Made by a program: the position numbers and the translations under genes. From contig CM036159.1 of NCBI GenBank assembly GCA_020631735.1, forward strand, positions 18,081,511 to 18,145,510: 64,000 bases of DNA. The letters run 5' to 3'. This DNA is from Saccharum officinarum. Taxonomy: Eukaryota > Streptophyta > Magnoliopsida > Poales > Poaceae. The notes under the pieces are model-generated. The model made no database searches. It had not been told where the DNA came from and worked only from the letters and a program-made list of their open reading frames with translations. How positions within the stretch are numbered: the first letter of the stretch is position 1; every line of letters starts with the position of its first letter. Below, piece by piece: positions 36,645 through 47,485 of the stretch.

Positions 36645-37924
36645 ATGGTACCGGAGCGAGGTTAAGAAATAAGAACCCTAGATCGGGTAAACCGATTCCA
36701 GATCGGGCAAAGAAAAGTTTAGGAATCAAACCCTAACCCTAGAAAAGAAGAAAAAAAAAACGAACATGAATGGGTCATACCTGGACCTTCATCCTCCACC
36801 GCGCGGGCTCGGCTCGGGCCACAAAAGAACCGCCATGGGTGCTCCCCGTAGGCGCGAAGGAAGAAAAGAACCACTGCTTGCCGGGTCTTTTTTCACCACG
36901 GCGCGCGTGAGAGAGAAGGGCGCCGTCTGCTAGCCCGCTCGACGGCGGCGAGCTCAGCCCAGGGCGAGCTCGCGCGCCGGCGAGGGGGGCGGCAGCGGCG
37001 CCACCGTCTTCGGCTTCTCCGGCCGCCATGGGCGGACCCGGCTGCGGCTGTTGCATTTTTGCGGCGACGGAGAGAAAAACGGAGAGAAGGAGAAAGGAAA
37101 ATGGCGTTAGGGTTTGAAGGGCTACCGGCATCGTCCGGTTTTGATAAGCCGAAAAGCAAGGTGAACCGTCCATTCGTGATCAATGGCTGAGATTCACCAA
37201 GGGCTCTTGAGGCCGGAATCGGTCCAGGCGGGGCGAGCAAAATCTCGGCCCAAGCCCACGTTGGGGCCTGGTGTGCGAGTGCTGCTGGTGTGGCGAGCTG
37301 GGCCTCGCTGCGCGTGAACCGGCCGGCCCACGACTGCTGGACCAATCACTGCGGTGCGAGATGGGCCGACGGGCCGTCTGATTCCGCGCGCGCTGCGCGC
37401 CATGGGCTGGGCAGCGTGTGTGAGAGCGTGGGCCGCGCGTGTAAGAAGGGCCTTCGGGCCAAAATATGAAGAAAATGAAATTTCGTTTTATTTTTTTTCC
37501 AGAAGCAATACTTGTGACATGTTTTCGATGAATATTTGAATGAATTTGAATAGAATTTTGATATGAACTTTCGTGCAATATTGTCCAACGACATTTTGCT
37601 CAGAAAATAATGAAATTTTTTTTAGTGCTTCTGGAAAATAACATTATGAGAATTTTATTGTTTCCGCTGCGTACTTAGTTATTTTCATTATCAAATTCGA
37701 ACCAACGGGAGAATTTGGTTTTGAAAAATGAATAATAATTGAAGATGAATTGTTGTATTGTTATTTTCTGACCAACGTTGTTAATAACAATATTATAATT
37801 TTGATTCATGAAAATTGTGCATTAATTTTATTTCTGCCCAACGGTGATGTAAAATTATTGCATGGATGAATTATATGTTTCAATTTGACCAACGTTGAGT
37901 TAAAGCATATGATTTTGTGTATAA

Positions 37925-40900
37925 ATGTTTCTCACTTACTATGATGTGGTTTCAGGAGGCAAATGTATTGTGAACATCGCGAACATCCCGACACTCAACG
38001 GGACTAATTACCGTGTGTGGCGGGAGAAATATGAATTGGAACTTGCATTGGGAGAGGTCGATTTTGCCATCATCTCACCGTGTCCCATTGAACCAGAGGA
38101 CCCGGTGAGAGACGAAAATGAATCTGACGCTGATTTCGCTACTAGAAAGCGTGATCATGCTGAGATAAGAATGAAATATGATCTTGAACATAGGCAATGG
38201 ACTCTCTCCAACCGCAAGTGCCTGTTGGTAGCCAAGGCCACCATAGAAGAACAGATAAGGGGCTCAATCCCTGAATGTGCTACTGCCACAGAATATCTTG
38301 ATAAAATCAAGAGTCAGTTTACTGGGTCTACCAAGGCCACAGCAAGTTCACTGATAAAGAAACTTGTGAATGAAAAATATACTGGTGGTAGCATCAGAGA
38401 GCACATTTTGAAGATGAACACCACGGCATCTAAGCTAAAAGAGATGAATTTGAAGGAAGATGATTTCCTGATTCATTTGATTTTTGCTTCCCTGCCAAAA
38501 GAATATGATACTTTCATTGTGAACTATAATATGCAGCCTGAAAGATGGGGCATAGAAAGACTTATCTCAATGTGTGCTCAAGAAGAGGAGAGGATAAAAT
38601 CCTCACAGAGTGAGTCCGCTCATTTTGTGAAGGATAATAAAAGAAAGAACTTTAATAGCAAGAATTCTAAACCACAGGGGAAACCCAAGTGGGACAAGGC
38701 CTCTTCCTCAAACTCACAGGGAAAGAAACCCCAGGAACCTGAAAATCAGCAGAGCAACTCCTATGGTGGAGCTGAAAAGGATCAATGCAAGCACTGTTTT
38801 AAGAAGGGACACTACAAGAGAGACTGTCCTGACTTCCTGAAATCTCTACTAAAAAGAGGTGATGAATTTATTACATTTGTAGATGAATCCCTGTATTTAT
38901 GTTATGCTAAATCCACTTGGTGGGTTGATTCAGGAGCAACTACTCATGTTGCAAATTCCTTACAGGGGTTAAGTGGGACGAGAACCTTGCAAAGAGGAGA
39001 AAGAACGATTAAAGTTGCAAATGGAGTACAAGCCAATGTTGAAGCTATTGGAGATTTATCTTTAGAATTGAATAATGGCTTTGTACTTAGACTTAAAGAA
39101 GTGCTTTATGTTCCCTCTTTGCGTAGAAATTTAATAAGTGTTTCGAAACTTGATGATGACGGAATTGATTGCCATTTTGGTAATGGCAAATGTAAGATAC
39201 TTGTTAATAATGAATGTGTTGGTCTTGCCTTCCGACAAGACAAGCTTTATTTATTATCTCTTGATGAAAATACGAACAATGTATGCGATGAGAATATGAA
39301 TGATTCCACATCTGCGAATGTAACTAAGAAGCGGAAGCGAATTGATGATGCCTCTTCGAAATTATGGCACTGTCGTTTGGGCCATATTTCGAGGGGGAGA
39401 ATGGAACGGCTAATTAAAGAATCAATTCTTCCGCACTTAGAATTTTCAGATTTAGAACAATGCGTTGATTGCATCAAAGGAAAGTATGTCAAGAAAATTA
39501 AGAAAAATGTCAAACGAAGCACAGGAACTTTAGAAATAATCCACACTGATATATGTGGTCCATTTCCTGTGAAAAGCGTGGATGGTTATGATTCGTTTAT
39601 AACATTCACAGACGACTATTCTCGTTATGGCTATATTTATCCAATTAAAGAAAGATCGGAAGCATTGGATAAATTCAAAATATTTAAAGCTGAGGTTGAA
39701 AATCAGCATGATAAGAAAATAAAGATAGTACGATCAGACCGAGGTGGAGAGTACTATGGGCGACATACCCCATATGGCCAAATTCCTGGACCGTTTGCAA
39801 AGTTTCTACAGGAAAATGGCATAGTCGCTCAGTACTCCACACCGGGGGAGCCTCAGCAGAATGGAGTGGCTGAAAGACGTAACCGTACCTTAATGGATAT
39901 GGTAAGAAGCATGATAAGTTACTCCACTTTACCGATTAGTTTATGGATGGAGGCACTGAAAACCGCCATTCACATACTTAATCGGGTACCAAGCAAATCG
40001 GTGCCTAAAACACCGTATGAATTATGGACAGGAAGGGAACCCTCACTTAACCATTTGCGTGTGTGGGGCTGTCCAGCTGAGGCAAAAGTGTTTAACCCAA
40101 ACATAGGAAAGTTAGACTCCAAGACAGTCAGCTGTCATTTTATTGGCTATCCAGAAAGGTCGAAAGGATATCGATTTTATTGTCCTGACAGACATACGAA
40201 GATTGTAGAAACAAGACACGCTGTGTTCTTGGAGGATAACATGATCAGGGGGAGCATGGTAGCACGAGAAATAAGCCTGCAGAAGAAACGGGTACATGTA
40301 CCCACTCCGATGGTTGAAGAACCATTCTTTACGCTACCTGTTGCTGTTGAGCCGACAGTGCAGGACACTGTAGAGCCAACACCTGTTGCAAGTTCTCCCG
40401 TGGCGATAATAAATGAACATGAGGAACCTGTCCTTGAGGAGGCTGTCCTTGAGGACCCCATAGAACCAAACGTCGCACATGAGGAAGAACAACAACAGCC
40501 CAATGTGGAACAAGTGCCAGAGGCCCCTAGAAGGTCTCAAAGAACAAGAAGGTCAGCTATTTCTAATGACTATGAAGTTTATGAAACAGAAGAATTTCAG
40601 ATGGGGGATGATCCCACCTCATTTGAAGAAGCCATGAGAAGCGACCACTCATCAAAGTGGCTTAAGGCCATGGAAGATGAAATGAAATCAATGAGTACCA
40701 ACAAAGTTTGGGACTTGGAAATTATTCCTAAGGGAGCCAAAACAGTAGGTTGTAAATGGATCTACAAAACAAAATATGACTCCCAAGGGAACATAGAAAG
40801 ATTTAAAGCGCGACTTGTGGCGAAAGGCTTTACGCAAAGAGAAGGGATTGATTACAATGAGACGTTTTCTCCAGTCTCATGTAAAGATTCCTTCAGAATT

Positions 40901-42174
40901 ATAATGGCACTTGTGGCCCACTATGATTTGGAGTTACATCAAATGGATGTAAGAACGGCATTCCTTAACGGGGATTTGGAAGAAAATGTTTATATGGCAC
41001 AACCGAAAGGTTTTGTTGTAAAAGGAAAAGAAAATATGGGATGCCGCCTAAAGAAATCAATCTACGGATTGAAACAAGCCTCAAGACAGTGGTATTTGAA
41101 ATTTGATAGAACGATAAAAGGTTTTGGGTTTAAGGAAAATGTTGAGGACAATTGCGTTTACGCAAAATTCAAGAATGGAAAGTATATATTCCTAATTCTG
41201 TATGTGGATGATATCCTGCTTGCTAGCAGTGATGTCAGTCTACTAATGGAAACGAAGAAATTCTTGTCCTCAAACTTCGATATGAAAGATCTCGGTGAGG
41301 CCTCGTTTGTTTTGGGAATAGAGATTCACCGAGATAGAAGAAAAGGGTACTGGGACTGTCGCAGAAGGCATACATAGAAAAGGTTTTGAAGAAATTTAGT
41401 ATGCATGCGTGCAGTTCTTCACCTGCTCCTATTGTCAAGGGCGATAGATATGGGGAACATCAATGTCCCAAGAATGAATATGAGATTAACCGAATGAAAG
41501 CGGTACCGTATGCTTCAGCAGTTGGAAGTTTACAATATGCTCAAGTGTGTACACGCCCTGACTTGGCTTTTGTCACCGGGTTACTTGGCAGATATCAAAA
41601 GAATCCAGGAATAGAACATTGGAAATTGGTGAAGAAAGTCCTGCGTTATTTGCAGGGTACGAAAGGCCTCATGCTAACGTATAGAAGATCTGATTCCCTG
41701 CAGATAGAGGGGTATTCAGATTCTGATTATGCGGGAGAAGAAAGAAAATCCACGTCAGGATATATATTTACTCTCGCAGGAGGGGCTATATCGTGGAAAA
41801 GCTCCAAACAAACCGTAACTACATCCTCGACAATGTATGCCGAGTTTGTAGCATGCTATGAGGCAACGGGGCAGGTGAATTGGCTAAAGAAATTCATACC
41901 CGGATTGAAAGTGATTGATGATATAAATGAACCAATGAGGTTGTATTGTGATAACAACCCAGCAGTACAATATGCTTACAACAATAGGTCAAGTGGTGCT
42001 GCCAAACACATTGACATAAAGTACTATGTTGTAAAAGATAAAGTTCGGGATCATATTATAAATCTTGAGCATATAAGCACAGAGAAAATGCTCGCGGATC
42101 CGCTCACAAAGGGCTTACCACCCAACGTGTTCAGAGAACACGTAGCCGGCATGGGTTTAAGGGAAAGCCTATGA
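37925..42174 (+). pseudogene. Copia element 2 gag-pol polyprotein with one frameshift
   Basis: One long frame (37925-41379) covers gag ([13 protein letters not shown]), a CCHC knuckle ([14 protein letters not shown], near 38790), the aspartic protease ([12 protein letters not shown]), GAG-pre-integrase ([14 protein letters not shown]), integrase ([29 protein letters not shown]) and reverse transcriptase (YVDDILLAS, near 41200). Frame is lost near 41345 by one base in a GGG run. The remainder, in another frame (about 41350-42174), holds RNase H (YSDSDYAGEERKSTSGY, SSKQTVTTSST, KHIDIKYY) and the MLADPLTKGL tail. Catalytic motifs are otherwise intact, so the single frameshift is the only obvious defect and might be a sequencing error. 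Confidence 0.9.
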
Positions 42175-42386
42175 TTCCCGAACATACGAAGGGCCCAGAA
42201 GAAACTTCATTCCAAACAGAGAAATGTGTTGTGGCTGTTAGTCTAACGGCACTAATTGCTGTGACGATGAAACAGTTCAATACACTAATCTGCGATGGAA
42301 TAGGATAGAAACAAGAAAAATATGAATTGAAAGTTTGAGTATGAAATTAAAGAACGAAGAAAATGATGAGAGATCAAGGGGGAGAA

Positions 42387-42909
42387 TGTTGGGTTTTGAT
42401 CTCCTACCATTAGGCCCAACGGCCTTTTGGGCCTTGCTTCTCGCGCCCTGATCGGGGGCGCCCAACCCTACATGGTTGGTGGGCCCCCGTCACACTGCGC
42501 TATATATAGAGGTGGGGGCCGGCTGGCTCTAGAAACGAGGTTCACCTGAGCCGCAACTCCCCACCGATATTCCCGATCCCGATCTGAGAAGGGGCGCAGC
42601 CAGTGACGGGAAGCCACCACCGTCTTCACTGCGCCACCATCGTCACTGCGTCGACTCTCATCTCCACCGACCGTCGCTGCCGGCGCGCAGATGGCACCGG
42701 CGAACGACTCCAACACCGGCGCCTCCTCCGGATCTGCTACACCTGCGCCTACTGATGGTTTGCAATTTCTACCCCTTCCTTTTCCTCTCTCGTACTCGCA
42801 ATAGTAGTTGTATTAGGTCTTATGCATATACTGTGAACCACTGTTTTGGTTGTTTCCTATGATGAACTTATACCCGATCTAACTAACTGATGAACTATGA
42901 TATCTTACA
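42387..42909 (+). repeat. 3' LTR of Copia element 2 (523 bp)
   Basis: Six differences by eye from 36122-36644. It is followed by GTACG, the target duplication. Confidence 0.93.
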
Positions 42910-42949
42910 GTACGATGTACTGTTCGATCTAGGGCTTTCTGCCAGCCTC

Positions 42950-43760
42950 CGCCGCCGCCGCTGGGATTGTCGTGGCCACCGGGACTGCCGTGCCCGTGAG
43001 ATGAACTCCTCCGCCGGTGCCGCAACGTCCTTGGTCTTCACCTCCAGCGTGTTGCCCTAGCCTGTTTGCTTGAATGGTCTTCGTCGAGTACTACAACAGT
43101 TTGTTTGCATGGTCGCCGTCGTCGCCGCCGCTGGGATTGCCGTGCCCGTGAGATGAACTCCGCCGTCGGCAGGGGCGGATCCAGCAGTATGGTGAGATCA
43201 TCTGGCGGCCGCCAGACCTCCCTGCCGATGCCCGACGACCCCTTACCCCTTGCGACAGAAGGGTTAGCAGTGCCGGCTTCTTGTCTTTGCGATAAACTGT
43301 CCAACGCCGAGGGTCGTTTGCCGGTCGCCGCTGGGTTGTTTGCTTTGCTGGGAGGCTGGGACTGGGAGCAACGCTGATCGACAGAGTTCTCCGTGCCACT
43401 TCCGTTGGATAGTGGCTGGCTGGCTGCCACCACGAGTCCATGAACGAAGGATGGGGACGATGATACTAATGTGCTGTGGTAAAAAGGGGAAAGAAAGGAA
43501 AGTAAAATCGATCCATAGTATGAATTTAATTTTCATGCAGTCCGGCAATCATATATATCATCATTTTGCTATATTGTTATACCTTATTTTATATAATCAC
43601 TATATCATATAAACTAGTATTATAAAGTTTGCCATAGGTGTTTTTTTTTTCTGCATCCGCCACTGGCCGTCGGTGCCGCAACGTCCTTGGTCTTCACCTA
43701 CAGCGCGTTGCCCTAGCCTGCAGTTTGCTTGCATGCTCTTCGTCGAGTACCAACAGTTTG
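42950..43760. repeat. Dispersed duplicate of a GC-rich unit, interrupted by a hAT element
   Basis: The unit CCGCCGCTGGGATTG, then CCCGTGAGATGAACTCC, then TGCCGCAACGTCCTTGGTCT occurs at about 42953-43060 and again at 43128-43169 continuing at 43666-43760 beyond the inserted hAT element. A further relative lies at 44140-44190. The unit looks like a 5' gene fragment, but no function is apparent. Confidence 0.65.
43170..43665. mobile_element. Non-autonomous hAT element, 496 bp
   Basis: The left end is CAGGGGCGGATCCAGCAG and the right end (complement) is CAGTGGCGGATGCAG. The perfect 8-bp duplication GCCGTCGG lies at 43162-43169 and 43666-43673. The end motif matches that of the hAT element at 22106-22890, so the two are related. 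Confidence 0.88.
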
Positions 43761-43935
43761 CTTGCATGGTCCTGTTTGCTTGTATATGTGTATATGAGTA
43801 TTACAATCCGCTGTAGGGTATAATGGTATATGCATCTAATTTTTCTTGCTTGCATGGTCCTATTTGCTTTTATACGTTTATATGAGTATTACAATCCGCT
43901 GTAGGGTATAATGGTATATGCATCTAATTTTTCTT
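43758..43935. repeat. Tandem duplication, two copies of about 90 bp
   Basis: TTGCTTGCATGGTCCT through GAGTATTACAATCCGCTGTA and GGTATATGCATCTAATTTTT is repeated head-to-tail with a few changes. Confidence 0.85.
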
Positions 43936-43946
43936 GGTATATGCCT

Positions 43947-44200
43947 CTGCTCCCGCTGCGCCGTGCCTGCCATAGCCCGTCGCCCAGAGGAGTTGCGCCC
44001 GACGTCCGGTCACAACCACAACGCCGGCTTGATCCAAGAAGATTGCGACGACCTCGCCACTACCGTGTCGTCGAGAGGGGAAGAGTCGGCACCGCTACAG
44101 ACGAGGTACGATGTTCAGCTCGATCAGGGCTTTCTGCCGCCGCCGCTGGGATTGCCGTGGCCACCAGGACTGCATGCCGTGCCCGGGAGATGATCTTGGG
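43947..44200. repeat. Paralogue of the sequence split by Copia element 2
   Basis: CCGCTGCGCC, GTCGCC, GAGGAGTTGCGC, GAAGAGTCGGCACCGCTAC and GACGAGGTACGATGT align in order with 35960-36121 plus 42915 onward. It therefore shows the uninterrupted empty site of the Copia insertion (GACGAGGTACG followed directly by ATGT). Confidence 0.75.
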
Positions 44201-44432
44201 TTTCTCGTGATTAAGTTGATTCAGTTTGAAATTAGCCTGAGAATTAGGTGTTGTTGCAACGGGAAAGTCAATCTTATATTGAAATATTTTAACATGACTA
44301 TAAAGATGAAAAAAACACTGCCCCAAATTATCTAAAACCAGATATATCCAAAATTATATTGACTTGTAGGATCATATGTGTTCTATGTGGTGTTTTTTAT
44401 CATGTCGGTCTGAATATCCAATCATACATTCA

Positions 44433-44520
44433 TACAACAACAACAACAATAACAAAGTCTTTTAGTCCCAAACAAGTTGGGGTAGGCTAGAGTTGAAACC
44501 CAACGTAAGCCCCTAGACAC
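44433..44520 (-). mobile_element. Short 3' tail of an RTE-type LINE, inverted
   Basis: On the minus strand it ends with AGCCTACCCCAACTTG and AAAAGACTTTG followed by a (TTG)n-type tail, the same 3' signature as the element at 56193-56419. An imperfect 18-bp target duplication flanks it: TATCCAATCATACATTCA (44415-44432) and TATCCAAGCATACATTCA (44521-44538). It is extremely 5'-truncated (88 bp). Confidence 0.8.
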
Positions 44521-44538
44521 TATCCAAGCATACATTCA

Positions 44539-45711
44539 CGCCTCAAATTATTTGAGAAATAAAGACAACACATTATTTGAGTAATAAAGACACGGCTTTT
44601 TGTTATTGAATATTGTCTGAAGTTGCACAGAAGCCAAAACTAAATTTTCAAAAGTTGCCATTATAGACAAAATTTTAACAGGCGAAGGTTGTCTGAATTT
44701 TTCTGTCACTTCAAATGCTCAACACAAGATTGCAACTCATCGGCCTCAGTTTGCCCCTGATATGAATCCTAAGTCCCTTAGAAAGCCTTTTCATTCAATC
44801 AGAAGCTCAAAACAAGTCTGAATCAAGATACACCTGATTGGAACCATACATTTGATCTTAAAAAGCCTTTTGATTAATGCAGCAAAAGAACTGAAAAGGC
44901 TATTACTGTATGAGAAAATCAACATATATATCTTCATGAGTATTCTTTTTACGCCTCGATGCCTCATAGCAAGTGCTAGGGCAGCATTTGTGGTGGCATT
45001 AACTAAGAATTTCCCCTTTACTGTAGATCATATTTCGTGTGGCCATGACCTTATGACGATCAACAGTATTCTTATATGCCACTTACCGCATTGTTGTGAT
45101 CTCATGCTTTATCTGCTTTGAAAGCCCAATCTTGAGCACTTTGTCCTTTTCCATCATATTAATAGCAATGGTTTCGATGGATTAATAGCAATCTATGATA
45201 TAACTATTTCTATATATTGCTGGTCGTGAATCTTACCATAAACATTTAAGTGGATATCTTATCGTACAATATATGTCTGCATGGAATATATGGTTGTCCG
45301 CATATATTTGTACGGTAAGTATAACACTTTGTTTTAAGTTTTTGTGGAAGTTTTTTCAAGAGACGCAGTATTAGCCATATGACAGGCACTAATATTGACA
45401 TATATATTTGAACCTGTGTACAAGATGGTATGGAGATATGGCGAAACTTATTCGTGGATTTATTGACACATGAAAGAAATAGATATTGGAGATTTCTTCT
45501 TGGCGATATTAAACATTATCTTAGCCACATCACTGAAAGATCTATAAAGTAGAGTTTGTGTGCTTGCGATGCCACGCACTCCATGACTGTGTTAAATTCA
45601 TAAACTTTGTCTTCTGGATTAAATATCACTTGAATGTTGGTATTTATTTTTTTACAGTGTTGTTATGTTATAGTGCGATCCATGTATTTTTACTATAAAA
45701 TATTAGTTATC
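44539..45711. other. AT-rich sequence, no gene; possibly interior of a non-autonomous Helitron
   Basis: No coding signature. The right border has Helitron 3'-end features (next entry). No matching 5' TC start could be located, so the extent of the putative element is unknown. Confidence 0.35.
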
Positions 45712-45740
45712 CCGTAGCAACGCACGGACACGCTACCTAG
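45712..45740 (+). mobile_element. Candidate Helitron 3' terminus
   Basis: A short hairpin (CCGTAGC, loop AAC, GCACGG) is followed nine bases later by CTAG and then a T. This is the hairpin-plus-CTRR^T pattern of plant Helitron 3' ends. The phrase CCCGTAGCAACGCACGG is, from memory, common at such ends in grasses. The 5' end was not found. Confidence 0.5.
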
Positions 45741-45937
45741 TCATGTTTAATGAGAAACCGTGTGGGAGCTCCTCATTTCATCCGTAGAACCTTTTCGGGC
45801 CCCTTTAAACGAAGCATCCAAGTTGCACGACACGATGTAAGGCAAGTTGCGAGAGATACGGACACAGGTTAGCCTCATTTTTGCACGAAAAGATTGAAGA
45901 GCACATCCAATCTGACAAACCAGGTGACCAGTCCTAG

Positions 45938-46178
45938 GGTCTTGTTTAGATGCCTTCAAAATTCTAAATTTTTACTTTTTGTCCTATCACATCGAATCTT
46001 TGAACACATATATAGAGTATTAAATATAGATAAAAAATAACTAATTACACAGTTTGATTGTAAATCACGAGATAAATCTTTTGAGCCAAGTTAGTCCATA
46101 ATTAGACACTAATTGCTAAATACAAATGAAAGTGCTATAATAATCAAATTCCAAAAATTTTTGCATCTAAACCACCCC
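45938..46178. mobile_element. TIR MITE of the GTTTAGAT family, about 240 bp
   Basis: The left end GGGTCTTGTTTAGATGC and the right end (complement) GGGGTGGTTTAGATGC form the terminal repeats. The interior contains ACTAATTACACAGTTTG and GATAAATCTTTTGAGCC, the same core seen in the cluster at 60141-62490. The target duplication is unclear. Confidence 0.7.
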
Positions 46179-46351
46179 TGGGCCTCAAAAGAGCTCTCTT
46201 CCCGATTCTGGTGCGGTTCACGCCGCGTTGGAGGAGCAGAAATGCAGAAAGCAAGAACCTTTCTGACCCGATTTCGGATTCCTGATTTCGTAATCGGATC
46301 CCCGTGCAAGGCCAATGCCCGAGGCGTGCACGTGAAAACGGGTCCCCGTGA

Positions 46352-46605
46352 CCGTCTTTTTTGTTTTTTGGCCCTTTTTTTTGAAAGATTCTCTCAAATA
46401 GGCCCCTGACGGAAAGATTTCAAAAAATAGACCCTCAGCTTGGCGCCATGGACCATGGCGCCAAGCTACAACGTCATGGCGCCATGTATCCTGGCGCCAA
46501 GAGGCATCCGACGTGGCTACACGGGGATCTACGTGGCGCGTAGGCTTGGCGCCACGGATCTTGGCGCCAAGCCTTGGCGCCACGGATCTTGGCGCCAAGC
46601 CCCTT
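46352..46605 (+). repeat. Left terminal inverted repeat of the MULE
   Basis: Pairs with 53545-53814. The outer about 230 bp match closely; the inner part diverges in the number and order of GGCGCC palindromes (GATCTTGGCGCCAAGCC repeated twice here). Confidence 0.85.
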
Positions 46606-47485
46606 AATAACTGTCGGCCCTTCCTTTTCTTCTTCCTTCTCTTTCCTTTCTTCCTCATTTCTTCTTCCTCTTCCTCGCGCCCGACCCCGCCGCCACTCGC
46701 CGTCGCCGCCGCCGCTCCTCGCTCCGCCCGCCGCCGCCCGTACCACGCCGGCCGCCGCGCCCTCCGCCGGCTCCCGCCGCCGCCGGAGCCGCCCGTGCCG
46801 CGCGCGGCCACCGCCGGCCGTAGCGCCCGCGCCGCCGCCGGCCGGCGCCGCCACCGCCGGCCGCCGCCACTAGGCCCGGCGCGGCCCCCGCCGGCCGCCG
46901 CCGCCCCCTCCGCCGGCGCCGCCTCACCCGCCGCCGGCCGCCGCCGGCCACAAGTAAGTTTTTTTTTTAAATTAAGTTAGGATTATTGAAATTTAATATA
47001 TTTTTGAAGTTATTATTTATTATTTAATTTAGTATGAAATTTAGTTAGGATTAGTGAAATTTAGTTTAAATATATATGTTAATATTGTTTAGATTGATTA
47101 TATAATTTAGTTAGTTATTTAGTTAGCTAAGTAGTTAGATAATTATTTAGTTAGCTAATTATATATTCATTAGTTAGTTATTTAGTTAGCTAATTATTTT
47201 TTTAGTGTTAGTTAGTTTTTTTTTAGTTATTATTTTATTTCGATTTAGTTATTTAGTAAGTAAGTAGTAGTATACTAAATTCGTCATTTTTAGTTATAGT
47301 ATGTAATTTTTAGTAGTTAGTAGTAGTTAATATCTTTTTTTAGTTAATTAATTAGTTAGTTAGTAGTGAATAATCAGTAGTTAGTAGTTAATTCATATTT
47401 ATTAGAGACCTATTACTTATTATGTTTTAAATATACTGGAGTAAAATAATTATACTTAGTACGCTTAGTTATGTTTTCGAACTAG
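46606..47485 (+). promoter_or_regulatory. MULE leader: GC-rich 5' segment and putative 5'-UTR intron
   Basis: 46676-46955 is a very GC-rich block (CCGCCG triplets). It is followed by a candidate donor CAAGTAAGTT at about 46951 and an AT-rich stretch full of TTAGTTAG that ends CGAACTAG directly before the transposase ATG at 47486. This reads as a 5'-UTR exon and intron. The GC-rich open frames on both strands are not convincing as proteins. Confidence 0.55.

Larger units (their letters stand above)
36122..42909 (+). mobile_element. Copia LTR retrotransposon 2 (6.8 kb)
   Basis: LTRs of 523 bp (36122-36644, 42387-42909) start TGTTGGG and end TTACA. The target duplication is GTACG (36117-36121 and 42910-42914). 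The primer-binding site TGGTACCGGAGC begins at 36646 and a polypurine AAGGGGGAGAA lies just before the 3' LTR. I count six substitutions between the LTRs (about 1.1%). Using the often-quoted grass rate of 1.3e-8 per site per year, that suggests an insertion of roughly 0.4 million years. A 1.28-kb leader separates the 5' LTR from gag. The element split an older sequence whose paralogue is intact at 43947-44200. Confidence 0.95.

Noticed and set aside
36775..37345. Minus-strand frames in the Copia 2 leader
   Set aside because: Antisense to the element, Ala/Arg/Pro-rich, no motif. A product of GC-rich leader sequence.
46218..46980. Long GC-rich frames on both strands at the left of the MULE
   Set aside because: They cross the target duplication and terminal repeat or consist of Arg/Ala/Pro triplets. 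More likely a 5' leader.
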